Positions 15,322 through 23,825 of a stretch of 64,000 bases of DNA are shown here, one piece after another (positions within the stretch are counted from its first letter, which is position 1; each line of letters starts with the position of its first letter). The notes beneath the pieces are model-generated. The model made no database searches. It worked only from the letters and a program-made list of their open reading frames with translations, and had not been told where the DNA came from. The translations under genes were made by a program, and so were the position numbers. This DNA is from Bacteroidia bacterium. GTDB lineage: Bacteria > Bacteroidota > Bacteroidia > Chitinophagales > UBA2359. The DNA lies in the NCBI GenBank assembly GCA_030427245.1, contig JAUHXA010000004.1:62001-126000 (forward strand). The letters run 5' to 3'.

Positions 15322-17619
15322 TTACTTCTTCCTAAAATAAATCAAAATCGTCGGCAATAGCACTAAATTTGCAAAAATGGCAATGACAATCGTCATGGAG
15401 GTAAGCAAGCCCAAATAAAAAGTACCCTTGAATTCGGAGGCAGTAAATATGACAAAACCAAAAAAGAGAATAAAAGCTGTATATAGCATACTCAACCCTG
15501 TTTCCTTTATAGATGCACTCACTGCTTGAACCACATCTCCATCGAAATAAGACAATTCTAAGCGGTATTTTGCCAAAAAGTGAATGGTGAAATCTACCGA
15601 AATCCCAAAGGCAATGCTAAAAATCAAGACTGTTGAAGGATTGAGGGATATACCCAATAATGCCATCATTGCAGCGGTAAATAGAAGCGGAATGATGTTG
15701 GGAATCAAAGCTATCATGAGCATTTTGGTAGAACGAAACAAAAAGGCGATGACCAATGAAATCAACAAAAAGGCTATCAAAACACTGTTGATCAAACCTT
15801 TGATAAGATAGTCAAAACCCGCTAAGGCTACCACACTTGTACCTGTATAGCTAACATTGTATTTTTCGGGTGATAAGATTTTTTCTACTTTGTTCTGGAG
15901 AGTGTCGAGGACAGATTGCATTTTGTGTGAACCTACATCCAACATTTGCACGCTGATACGTGCATATTGACGGGTAGAATCTGTCACGGATTCTATCAAG
16001 TTTCGCCCTTCTCCTCCTTTTGTTTTGGCTAAATAGGACAGCACAAAATTTTTGTCGAGATTGGAAGGTAAGCGATAATATTTGGGGTTGTTGTTGTAAA
16101 ATGCCTGAGTGACCAACTTAAAGCCATCTACTACCGAAAGAGGTTTAGAGAAAATGCTGTCTTCCTTGAAGATAGCCCCTACCCTTTCCATTTTTTTCAG
16201 AGTCATTGGTTTTGTTATGGCATTTTTCTTTTTAGCATCAACCACTATTTCCAAAGGCAAAATGCCTCCTAATTCTTTCTCAAAAAATTTGTAGTCCTTA
16301 TACTCTTGACTATCCTCCGAAAGCACATCCAATATGTAACTCTTTTCTTCCAACTGTAAAACCAAGCCAATAGAGGTCAAAAAAATCACAAATCCCGACC
16401 AACGGATGGTTTTTCGATGTGTATAAACCCAATTACTAAGTCTATCCAAAAATTTTCGAGCCAATTCATTCCCTTTGTTTTCGGTGTATCTCTTTTTGGA
16501 TAAGGTTATCATACTCAAAAAGGTAGGAATAATAATCATCGTCATAATAAACAACACTGCAATGCTCAGCCCCGCTACTAAGCCAAATTCTTGAAGCATT
16601 TGACTCTTGATAAAAGCGAAAACGGAGAATCCAATGGCAGTAGTCAAATTGGCATAAAAAATAACTTGCCCAATCCTACGGGTCGTACTTCTCAATGCTC
16701 TGTCTTTGTCACCATGTTCTCCCAATTCCCAGAAATAACGGTTGACCATATAGACACAATTCGGTACACTAATGACGACTATCAAAGGCGGAATTAATGC
16801 TGTCAAAATATTGATTTTCATACCAAAAAGACCTATCCAACCTAAAACCCAAACGATGCCACTTCCCATCAAAAAGAGTGAAATCAATACAATTTTGAAG
16901 GAACGAAACAACAACCAAATAATCAGAACAGCGATAAGGACAGAGAAAATCAGAAAAATTTTCATTTCACTTTGGACTACCGTAGTCGTGAAATTCCGCA
17001 TATAAGGCAAGCCCGAATAACGCAAAGTCAACTGATGTTCGGTTTCAAATTTTCTTGTTTCTGCTAAGATTTTTTGAATAAGCGCATCTCGCCCTTTATT
17101 ATTCAGAAGTTTTTGCTCTATCGTAATCCCCATCAAAAATAGTTCTTTAGACTCAGTATAAAGCAATCCTTCGTAAAAAGGTAAATCGAAAATCAGCTTT
17201 TGCAGGCTATCAACTTCTGACTGACTATGGGGTATTTCAGTTAATATGGGTTTGATTTCAAAGCGTTTGTTAAGTGTATCTTTGACTAAAATGGAAGTAT
17301 GTGCAGGAGAAATAACCGTTTCTACTCCGTCTACATCTTTTATGCGATTTCCCATTTCGTACCAACTCGTAAATACGGCTTGATTGAAAAAAGACGTGCT
17401 TTCTAATGCAACAATCATGATGTTGGCATCTTCACCAAAACGTTTTTTGAAGTCTGCATTTTCGATGTAACGAGGATCTTCCTTCGGAATAATCGGGACA
17501 AACTGATAGTCAATTTCTACATTGCGTCCCATGAAAGCCATCAATGCAGTCAAAACCAAAACCGAAAATAATAAAGGAAACTTAAATCGAAGAATGAAAT
17601 TTGCTATATATCGCCACAT
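15322..17619 (-). CDS. MMPL/RND family transporter
   Basis: The 765-aa protein has the two-fold RND/MMPL architecture: a helix at residues 12-30, a large extracytoplasmic loop, a block of five helices (about 215-360), a second short leader helix near 405, a second loop, and a final helix block (about 610-760). Length fits hydrophobe/amphiphile exporters of the MMPL type rather than 1000-aa AcrB-like pumps. Likely cargo is lipidic (hopanoid, lipid or pigment), but this is inferred from the family only. It stands alone without a membrane-fusion protein. Confidence 0.9.
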   Translation of the reverse strand: MWRYIANFILRFKFPLLFSVLVLTALMAFMGRNVEIDYQFVPIIPKEDPRYIENADFKKRFGEDANIMIVALESTSFFNQAVFTSWYEMGNRIKDVDGVETVISPAHTSILVKDTLNKRFEIKPILTEIPHSQSEVDSLQKLIFDLPFYEGLLYTESKELFLMGITIEQKLLNNKGRDALIQKILAETRKFETEHQLTLRYSGLPYMRNFTTTVVQSEMKIFLIFSVLIAVLIIWLLFRSFKIVLISLFLMGSGIVWVLGWIGLFGMKINILTALIPPLIVVISVPNCVYMVNRYFWELGEHGDKDRALRSTTRRIGQVIFYANLTTAIGFSVFAFIKSQMLQEFGLVAGLSIAVLFIMTMIIIPTFLSMITLSKKRYTENKGNELARKFLDRLSNWVYTHRKTIRWSGFVIFLTSIGLVLQLEEKSYILDVLSEDSQEYKDYKFFEKELGGILPLEIVVDAKKKNAITKPMTLKKMERVGAIFKEDSIFSKPLSVVDGFKLVTQAFYNNNPKYYRLPSNLDKNFVLSYLAKTKGGEGRNLIESVTDSTRQYARISVQMLDVGSHKMQSVLDTLQNKVEKILSPEKYNVSYTGTSVVALAGFDYLIKGLINSVLIAFLLISLVIAFLFRSTKMLMIALIPNIIPLLFTAAMMALLGISLNPSTVLIFSIAFGISVDFTIHFLAKYRLELSYFDGDVVQAVSASIKETGLSMLYTAFILFFGFVIFTASEFKGTFYLGLLTSMTIVIAIFANLVLLPTILIYFRKK

Positions 17620-17751
17620 AAATGTCTATGCCTAAAATGTCTTTTAAAGTATTGATGGTCAAAATATTGAAAACAATCTATTCGAGTTTCAATACTTTAC
17701 TCCTCAAAAAAGGTTGGCAAATATAGCTAAAAAATGCTTGTTTAAGGTCAT

Positions 17752-17782
17752 AAAAAAAGGCGAGTATTCGATACTCGCCTTT
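17752..17782 (-). terminator. Rho-independent terminator of the gene at 17810
   Basis: GGCGAGTAT (17759-17767) pairs perfectly with ATACTCGCC (17771-17779) over a three-base loop, with further A-T pairs outside. On the minus strand the stem is followed by a run of seven T, a strong intrinsic terminator. Confidence 0.88.
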
Positions 17783-17809
17783 CTTACTATAAAAGTGAAA
17801 AATTATTTT

Positions 17810-18337
17810 TTACTCAATTACCAGCTTTTTGTTCATCAAATCAAAACCTTGAATGACTTTCAAAAAGTAAGTGCCTTTTTCATCAGCAGGTACGTGTACC
17901 ATTGCTTCGTAAGTTCCCGAAAAATCATCCAAAGATTCGTTGTGAACTTCACGTCCAGCTACATCCAAAATCATTACTTTCAACGACTCTTCTTCCTCGC
18001 TATTAAAAGAAAGGTAAAAGTAACCATCTTCAAAGTCAGGAGAAAAAGTCAATTCATCTACTTCAAGGCTTTCGTTGCCTCTGAATGAACTGAACAAACT
18101 TCCTGAAAGACTTGACTTGTCTGACCAACTCAAATCTCCAATGCTAACGCTTACATTTTTTCGAGTTCGTTTGTTGAAAAAAGATTCCGTTTCGGATTCG
18201 CCAGCAAAGTAGTTATATACTTTGTCGAGCAATGAGTTGTCCTTTGAAGTTTGAGCCGTAGCATCGTTGCTATTTCCAACAAACAACAAAGTACCCATCA
18301 ATAAAAGAGCCAATAAATTAAGAGACTTCATACACAA
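17810..18337 (-). CDS. Secreted protein with type IX-like C-terminal sorting domain
   Basis: The 175-aa protein has a signal peptide (ending DATAQ, about residue 29) and a central acidic/Ser-rich stretch. Its final 80 residues look like a type IX secretion type A signal: LKVMILDVAGREVHNESL, then GTYFLKVIQGFDLMNKKLVIE at the very end. The signal makes up about half the mature protein, leaving little room for a functional domain. It is therefore either a small surface cargo or a stripped-down remnant. A strong terminator follows. Confidence 0.7.
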   Translation of the reverse strand: MCMKSLNLLALLLMGTLLFVGNSNDATAQTSKDNSLLDKVYNYFAGESETESFFNKRTRKNVSVSIGDLSWSDKSSLSGSLFSSFRGNESLEVDELTFSPDFEDGYFYLSFNSEEEESLKVMILDVAGREVHNESLDDFSGTYEAMVHVPADEKGTYFLKVIQGFDLMNKKLVIE

Positions 18338-18515
18338 ATAATTAAAGTTTTGCGAAATAATTTTCTACTACTAAAAACTAAAAAACAGTATTTTTAGTAT
18401 ATTTCAGTGCACTACTTTTGAAAAAACTATGTTTTAGACTTTCATTTTTCCAAATGTAACACCTCATTCTATACAATAATTATTCCCAAAAAGTTCCGTA
18501 TAGTTTTAGATACAA

Positions 18516-18571
18516 GAAGTGGGAATGATGAAGTGAGATATAATAAAACCTCACTTCGCCTTTCCCACTTC
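18516..18571. repeat. Two-step intergenic hairpin with GAAGTGGGAA and GAAGTGAG arms
   Basis: GAAGTGGGAA (18516-18525) pairs with TTCCCACTTC (18562-18571), and GAAGTGAG (18530-18537) with CTCACTTC (18550-18557). It lies after the minus-strand PLAT-like gene and lacks a strong T tract, so it could be a transcript-end or repeat element. The arm sequence resembles the units at 4508 and 28106. Confidence 0.7.
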
Positions 18572-18600
18572 CTTTGTTCAGGCTACTTTCAATTTGAATT

Positions 18601-19671
18601 TTACAAGCCCACTCTCACGCTTCCATCTCCATTTACTTTGATGCTCGGACAAAAAGGCGTATTGAAGTTACCCAATTGATAGTCGTCCAAATTGGCGGTG
18701 AAGATTTTGATTTTTCCCCAGTAATAACCTTTTACCGTAGGATTTTGAAGCTCCAGTGTAATTTTTCCGTTTGCACAACTGAACACCAAATCAAAGTCCA
18801 CATCTACTTCAGGGTCAAAGAAATTGTTCACATCTTTCGCCAAGTCCAAGTCAAAGTGAATTGTAGGATTAGGACCAGCTTTGTAAGAGGCTTCTACCCA
18901 ACGGCTACCGTATTTTTTGCCCCAATATACGCCCTTCAAATCGTTTTGAACATGTCGAAGGTGTCCAAACAAACTTTCTACGATATTTTCAAACATATCT
19001 CTCGGCAAAGTTCCCAAAGGAGGAAACCAGATACTACCTTGATTTTGGCTCGTATATTTCCATTGTGAATATTGACGCAATTGATGGCTCGCAATCGTGA
19101 TAGAAGAAGGATGTCCGTCGTTTCCGTCAATCCATTGACAGCTCGAATACGTTTTTTGATAGATGGGAGTCGGCACATTGTTGACCAATATTTCTACCTT
19201 TTTGATGCACCAACCATCCGTACCCTGTTTGGCGATTTTCAAAAAACGGATATCACGAATTTTAGTTACTCCTACATTTACAAGGTCATACACATCTGTT
19301 CGGTTGCGTTCTCTATCATCTCCTCCTTTGTCGAGATAAAAACGGTTTTGAGTGCTGTTACCGATTTGAACATAGGCTTTATCGTCGGTATTTGCATCAC
19401 TACGTCCATCGGTGGTGATTTTCACCTGCAATCTCCAAACAGCTACATCTTCAAAATTGGAAGGTCGAGAAGGTAAAGCATTGGAGGTTCCATTGGTAGT
19501 TTTGTACGTCACGCCCGATGTCGTAGGTGTAGACTTGACCGTAGCGGTTTTGTTGATTTTTGCAGTCTGCTTGAAATTTCTAAAATTTCGGCTTGGCTGA
19601 CTGAATAAATTGTTGGAAACAAATAATTGAAGAATGAAAATAACTGCAATAAAAATGGTTAATCGTTTCAT
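18601..19671 (-). CDS. Secreted protein with PLAT/LH2-like domain
   Basis: The 356-aa protein starts with a signal peptide (cleavage near FSQP, residue 25) and a Thr-rich segment to about residue 70. Residues 78-170 resemble a PLAT/LH2 beta-sandwich: VWRLQVKITTDGRSDANTDDKAYVQIG, LDKGGDDRERNRTDVYDL, then IRDIRFLKIAKQGTDGWCIKKVEILVNN. Such domains bind lipids or proteins. The remaining 180 residues (FPPLGTLPRDMFENIVESLFGHL, VDFDLVFSCANGKITLELQNP) match nothing I know. Terminal residues are VRVGL with no sorting domain. Confidence 0.6.
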   Translation of the reverse strand: MKRLTIFIAVIFILQLFVSNNLFSQPSRNFRNFKQTAKINKTATVKSTPTTSGVTYKTTNGTSNALPSRPSNFEDVAVWRLQVKITTDGRSDANTDDKAYVQIGNSTQNRFYLDKGGDDRERNRTDVYDLVNVGVTKIRDIRFLKIAKQGTDGWCIKKVEILVNNVPTPIYQKTYSSCQWIDGNDGHPSSITIASHQLRQYSQWKYTSQNQGSIWFPPLGTLPRDMFENIVESLFGHLRHVQNDLKGVYWGKKYGSRWVEASYKAGPNPTIHFDLDLAKDVNNFFDPEVDVDFDLVFSCANGKITLELQNPTVKGYYWGKIKIFTANLDDYQLGNFNTPFCPSIKVNGDGSVRVGL

Positions 19672-19795
19672 CTTGAAAAGGTTTTAAGGTATTGAAATTG
19701 TTCGAGCGCTGCAATTCTATACGCTTGAACTGTCACCTTCATTGGATGAAATCTTGGAAAGAGTTTGGAAAAATCGTGAAAAAAAAAAATTAAAT

Positions 19796-21220
19796 TTATT
19801 TCAGCATCTCTTCCTTCAACTCCTGCAATGCCCACTCCAAACCCACTTTGTATTCCTCAACATTTCCTATATGCTCTAATTGTTGGATGCAATGCGCTCT
19901 CATTTGATGAATAGTAGAACTGCGATACACCAACTTCCCTTTTCTAAAAATGGCTTGCAGCAAATCCCTCCCCTTCCAATTTGATGAAATCCTTACTTTT
20001 TTTTCTGAATCAAAATCCACAAATCCTTCAATGTCTTTTTCAAATAATTCATTGTAAATCACATCTGCCACCGCCTTTTTTCCTTCAAAAAACCTCCGCA
20101 CCTTCAATATTCCAGGGTTAGAAGTTTTGATAGGCGTGTTTGAGCGTTTGATGCGGTATTCCCATTCGTTGGTATCTTTGTCTCGAATTGCAGCTAATTT
20201 ATACACACCACCCAAAGCGGCTTGATCGTAAGCCGTTGCCAACTTTGTGCCGACTCCCCAAACGGTGATTTTTGCGCCTCTGTCCTTCAATTCCTTTATT
20301 TTGTATTCGTCCAAATCACTGCTTGCCACAATTGCAGCTCCTTCAAAACCAGCCTCATCCAATAGTTTTCTTGCAGTGATACTCAAAGCCGCCATATCTC
20401 CCGAATCCAAACGGATTCCTGTCATTTCATGCCCTCGCTGTCGCAATTTCAAGCCCACTTCAATGGCATTTTTCACCCCTTCAACGGTATCGTAAGTATC
20501 TACCAAAAAGATGCAATTGTTGGGCATTGCAGTAGCATAAGCTTCAAAGGCTTCTATTTCGGTATCGAAGCACATCACCCAACTGTGGGCATGTGTTCCC
20601 TTTACAGGAATATCAAACAATTTGCCTGCCAACACATTGGACGTCGCTACACAGCCCCCAATATAAGCCGCTCTCGAAGCACTGATGCCTCCATCTATTC
20701 CCTGCGCCCTCCTCAGTCCAAACTCCAATACTGCTTCCCCCCTTGCTGCTCGACAAACTCGTGCTGACTTGGTGGCAATCAAGGTTTGAAAATTCAGAAT
20801 ATTCAACAATGCGGTTTCCAGAATCTGACATTGCCACAAAGGACCTTTCACCCGCATCAAAGGTTCGTGTGGATAAACAGCCGTTCCTTCGGGAATCGCA
20901 TCTATGTCTAACTCCAGTTTTGAAGTCCTCAAAAAGTCTATAAAGCCCTTCTCAAACAAAGGCTTTTCATCATTTCCTTTCAAAGATTGCAGGTATTGAA
21001 GGTCGCTTTCTTCAAAACAAAATTCTTCAATGTAAGCGATTGCGGTTTCTAAACCACAACAAACTGCATAATTCCCATTGAAAGGCAACTTTCTAAAAAA
21101 TAGATGAAAAACGGCTTCTTGTTCCGCCATGTCGTTTTTCCAATAACCATACGCCATCGTCAATTGGTAGAGGTCGGTGAGTAGGCTCAAAGAAGTGTTG
21201 TAAATGTTGGATAATTGCAT
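19796..21220 (-). CDS. pncB: Nicotinate phosphoribosyltransferase
   Basis: The 474-aa protein converts nicotinate and PRPP to nicotinate mononucleotide in the NAD salvage (Preiss-Handler) pathway. Landmarks are the N-terminal LLTDLYQLTMAYGYWK, EFGLRRAQGIDGGISASRAAYIGG near residue 165, THAHSWVMCF (family catalytic-His region) and TGIRLDSGDMAALS near residue 267. Length matches the longer bacterial/eukaryotic-like form. No NAD genes adjoin it. Confidence 0.95.
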   Translation of the reverse strand: MQLSNIYNTSLSLLTDLYQLTMAYGYWKNDMAEQEAVFHLFFRKLPFNGNYAVCCGLETAIAYIEEFCFEESDLQYLQSLKGNDEKPLFEKGFIDFLRTSKLELDIDAIPEGTAVYPHEPLMRVKGPLWQCQILETALLNILNFQTLIATKSARVCRAARGEAVLEFGLRRAQGIDGGISASRAAYIGGCVATSNVLAGKLFDIPVKGTHAHSWVMCFDTEIEAFEAYATAMPNNCIFLVDTYDTVEGVKNAIEVGLKLRQRGHEMTGIRLDSGDMAALSITARKLLDEAGFEGAAIVASSDLDEYKIKELKDRGAKITVWGVGTKLATAYDQAALGGVYKLAAIRDKDTNEWEYRIKRSNTPIKTSNPGILKVRRFFEGKKAVADVIYNELFEKDIEGFVDFDSEKKVRISSNWKGRDLLQAIFRKGKLVYRSSTIHQMRAHCIQQLEHIGNVEEYKVGLEWALQELKEEMLK

Positions 21221-21330
21221 CGTGTTATTTTTACACTAAGTTAATTTTGGAGTATTAACGCAGTTATATTGATTTTTGTTCCCGAACTTTGCAGAAAAAT
21301 TCTATTTTCATTTTTAAAGTGAACAATAAA

Positions 21331-22044
21331 ATGCTTATCAAAGAAAAATCAGAAAAAATTTGGCAGCTATATTCAAGTGGCACACGAGAAAATAAGGAAA
21401 AGGCTGTACATTTGGCTTATAGAATGAATTCAATTCTATATCAAAGCGAAATATCCTTAGAAGATTTAAAATACTTCCTTGACTTGTCCCTTAGAATCAC
21501 AAAATCACCTAAACAGTCTTCTAAACAAATATTGGAAGAAAAGATATTAAAATCAATTATCTCCGTATCATATAACTTATGGGATAATATAGATGCAGAA
21601 TGCTATCCGCTAACAAGAACTGGTGGAACATTGACGGGAGACTTGGCTGATATCTTTGTAAAGTTTGCACAAGAAATTTATGAGGTAAAAATAGATAGAG
21701 ATTCATTTGCTGGTAGAAGGCGAGGTTTTGCCGTTGAAATTTTGGGATTTATGGCTTTGTATTTTTCAGATGTGCCTGAGTTTTGGGCTATGGTCACAAC
21801 ATCTTTACAAAATAAAAGTAAGCCTGAATTTCTAAATACTATTGAAATATTGGAAATGTATTATGAAAAGAAAGAAGAAGATATTAGTGATGACATTATT
21901 GCCCTATTAGATGCTCGAATCGACAAAACCAAAAGTCGCTCAGAAGTAGTAGGGGCATTGAATGTGCAAATAAAAGCAGGGTTTATAGATGAATTGGATG
22001 CTTTGAGTACGCTTGATGATTGGAAGGAGAGAATGTATGAATAA
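21331..22044 (+). CDS. Unrecognised AT-rich gene (237 aa)
   Basis: I choose the ATG at 21331 (MLIKEKSEKIWQLYSSG) over a TTG 14 codons upstream. The product is mostly helical, hydrophilic, without signal peptide or membrane segments, and I do not recognise it; the repeated Leu/Glu-rich helices suggest a HEAT/ARM-like or immunity-type fold, but that is a guess. Base composition looks more AT-rich than its neighbours. Its 3' end directly abuts the broken end of a WG-repeat gene on the other strand, which suggests a rearrangement brought it here. Confidence 0.6.
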   Translation: MLIKEKSEKIWQLYSSGTRENKEKAVHLAYRMNSILYQSEISLEDLKYFLDLSLRITKSPKQSSKQILEEKILKSIISVSYNLWDNIDAECYPLTRTGGTLTGDLADIFVKFAQEIYEVKIDRDSFAGRRRGFAVEILGFMALYFSDVPEFWAMVTTSLQNKSKPEFLNTIEILEMYYEKKEEDISDDIIALLDARIDKTKSRSEVVGALNVQIKAGFIDELDALSTLDDWKERMYE

Positions 22045-22049
22045 TTGTA

Positions 22050-22304
22050 AACCTTGTCAAAATCATCAATAAACCCATACAACCCATCCTTTCGAGCCGC
22101 CGCCAAACCTTCCGAAAACAACCCAACGGCATGAAAACTTGGTGGAATGATTCGTTCACCTTTTTCGTTGATAAAACCGTAGAGCCCGTTTTCTTCAATT
22201 GGGTATAGACTTGGGTTTTGCGGGCTTTCGGTTTGGGCAAATGTCCAATTGAAGGAGATAAAGAGGAGGAGATAATAAGCATTGAAGGTGAATAAGGTTT
22301 TCAT
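22050..22304 (-). pseudogene. Truncated WG-repeat secreted protein
   Basis: From the ATG at 22304 the minus strand encodes a signal peptide (MKTLFTFNAYYLLLFISFNW... FAQ), then ENGLYGFINEKGERIIPPSF, then EGLAAARKDGLYGFIDD, which are one and a half WG repeats. Intact WG proteins have many repeats; here homology stops near 22050. The frame then runs on through the antisense of the 237-aa gene, ending at 21861. The 5' end is thus a remnant or a fusion with meaningless sequence. Confidence 0.65.
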
Positions 22305-22437
22305 ATTGCAGTATTTGTTGCTGATTTTAAAACGAGATTCTAATCCCAATATTGGACTTTTCTCCAAAACTGTAGGGGATTCGCTGCATCTTTAAAGGTA
22401 TTGAAAATTGAAAAATTCGCAAAAAAGGTATAAAAAA

Positions 22438-22469
22438 TTTGCGAATAATTAAAAATATGCTTTACTTTG
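22438..22469 (+). promoter_or_regulatory. Promoter of the ilv operon
   Basis: TTTG (22438-22441), a 20-base spacer and TTACTTTG (22462-22469) match the Bacteroidota TTTG/TAnnTTTG promoter with one mismatch in the -7 box. The predicted start is near 22476, about 27 bases before the leader peptide ATG. Confidence 0.6.
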
Positions 22470-22502
22470 TCTTATCAGTTGAAAAAAACAACCCTAAAAT
22501 TG

Positions 22503-22568
22503 ATGAATTCCGTTTTTAACATACTTGTCACATCTTTTATTGTAGTCAGCTTGGTCATTAGCAAGTAG
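22503..22568 (+). CDS. ilv operon leader peptide (21 aa)
   Basis: The short ORF begins MNSVFNILVTSFIVVSLV and ends Ile-Ser-Lys before TAG at 22566-22568. Ten of 21 residues are Val, Ile or Leu, including Ile-Leu-Val and Ile-Val-Val runs and a late Leu-Val-Ile run. It lies between a promoter-like site and an intrinsic terminator, upstream of ilvE. This is the expected layout of an attenuation leader peptide: scarcity of charged branched-chain tRNAs would stall ribosomes here. It is too short to be judged by homology; support is composition, position and the paired structures downstream. Confidence 0.7.
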   Translation: MNSVFNILVTSFIVVSLVISK

Positions 22569-22572
22569 ATAC

Positions 22573-22652
22573 AGGGTAGGTGTGTGAAAACATTTTGACG
22601 AAATTAAAAAACTCATAACAGCCATCCCTAAATAACAAGGATGGCTTTTTTT
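22573..22652 (+). terminator. ilv attenuator: possible antiterminator and intrinsic terminator
   Basis: AGCCATCC (22620-22627) pairs perfectly with GGATGGCT (22639-22646) over an 11-base loop and is followed by seven T (22646-22652). Upstream, AGGGTAGGT (22573-22581), which starts five bases after the leader stop, can pair with GCCATCCCT (22621-22629) with a two-base internal mismatch. It would compete with the terminator stem. A ribosome parked at the leader stop would cover the upstream arm and favour termination; one stalled at the Val/Ile codons would leave it free. Confidence 0.72.
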
Positions 22653-22791
22653 GTATAGGTAACGGCTACTTAGACAAATTCAAATAATACTCTGTAAGCG
22701 AGCGAATTAAATTTTAGAAATGCCTGATTTAATATTTTAGTTTGCTTTATTGACATTACTATTGAACAAAGAAAACAAACAAACAAACATC

Positions 22792-23679
22792 ATGTACACC
22801 ACCGACAAAAATTATGTTTTTCATAACGGTGCTTTCTTAAAAGCAAAAAACAACGGAGCGAGTTTTTACTCCCAAGCCTTACATTACGGATATGCTGCTT
22901 TTGAAGGAATTAGGGCTTATGGCACAGAACATGGAATCGTTTTATTCAAAGCAAAAGACCATTTCAAACGTTTTTTTCGCTCTGCTGAAGCATTGGATTT
23001 ACAAATCCCTTATTCGTATGAAGAACTAATCGAAGCAAGCCGCGAACTTTTGCATCGCAACGGCTTAACCGATGCCTATGTAAGACCTTTGGTTTATGGA
23101 GGGGATCAGATGGGCTTAGTACCGAGTCAAGAAGCGCAAGTATTGATTGTTGCTTTCAAATGGAAGAAATATTATCGAGCACCACATTTGAACTTGCACA
23201 TTTCACCCTATCGCCGCCTGAAACAGCCCGCTTTTCATGGAGATGGCAAAATCAGTGGCTACTATGTCAATGCGATTTTGGCAACCAAAAAAGCAAAAGC
23301 AAAAGGTTTTGATGAAGCCTTAATGTTGGACGATGAAGGCTACATCGCACAGGGTCCGAGTTCTAATTTTTTCTTTGAAAAAAACGAGAAACTATATACA
23401 CCCGAAAAAGGAAACATCCTACCAGGAATCACCCGAAAAACGGTCATAAAATTGGCGAAAGAAGCTGACATTGAAGTAGTAGAGGGTAAATTCAAACCAG
23501 AAGATTTAGAAGGAATCAAAGGAGCTTTTTTGACGGGAACTGCGGTCGAAATCATTCCTATTAGTTCTATTGACGGCAAACCTATGACCGAAGAATATGA
23601 ACATACAATGGGTAAATCTTTGTCAAATAGTTACCGTAGATTGGTCAATCTGCAAGAGCCAGAAGTGGTTTATTTTTAA
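22792..23679 (+). CDS. ilvE: Branched-chain amino acid aminotransferase
   Basis: The 295-aa class IV PLP aminotransferase catalyses the last step of Val, Leu and Ile synthesis with glutamate as amino donor. I use the ATG at 22792; an in-frame TTG at 22750 adds 14 residues without support. Visible motifs are YGYAAFEGIRAYG near residue 40, KISGYYVNAILATKKAKAKGFDEALMLDDEGYIAQGPSSNFFF around the PLP region, ILPGITRKTVIKLA and FLTGTAVEIIPISSIDG. It is the first structural gene of the operon and lies about 140 bases after the attenuator terminator, consistent with control by it. Confidence 0.95.
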   Translation: MYTTDKNYVFHNGAFLKAKNNGASFYSQALHYGYAAFEGIRAYGTEHGIVLFKAKDHFKRFFRSAEALDLQIPYSYEELIEASRELLHRNGLTDAYVRPLVYGGDQMGLVPSQEAQVLIVAFKWKKYYRAPHLNLHISPYRRLKQPAFHGDGKISGYYVNAILATKKAKAKGFDEALMLDDEGYIAQGPSSNFFFEKNEKLYTPEKGNILPGITRKTVIKLAKEADIEVVEGKFKPEDLEGIKGAFLTGTAVEIIPISSIDGKPMTEEYEHTMGKSLSNSYRRLVNLQEPEVVYF

Positions 23680-23778
23680 GGGTGAGTCAGAAGAAACTTC
23701 AACTTCAAGATTCTAATACAAATTCAAAGTATAAGCCCAAACACAACAACCAACAACCAACAACATAAACACCTAAAC

Positions 23779-23798
23779 ACAATTATCACCCCAAACAC
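23779..23798 (+). repeat. G-free pre-start element, copy before ilvD
   Basis: ACAATTATCACCCCAAACAC differs from the 28768 copy at three positions and lies 27 bases before the ilvD ATG, inside a long G-poor leader (ACAACAACCAACAACCAACA-like). Confidence 0.6.
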
Positions 23799-23825
23799 AT
23801 AGCCACAAAATCAACAAAAAAATAA

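Noticed and set aside
22750-22791. TTG start for ilvE with 14 extra residues
   Set aside because: The extra residues come from an A/C-rich leader; the ATG at 22792 starts a normal-length protein.
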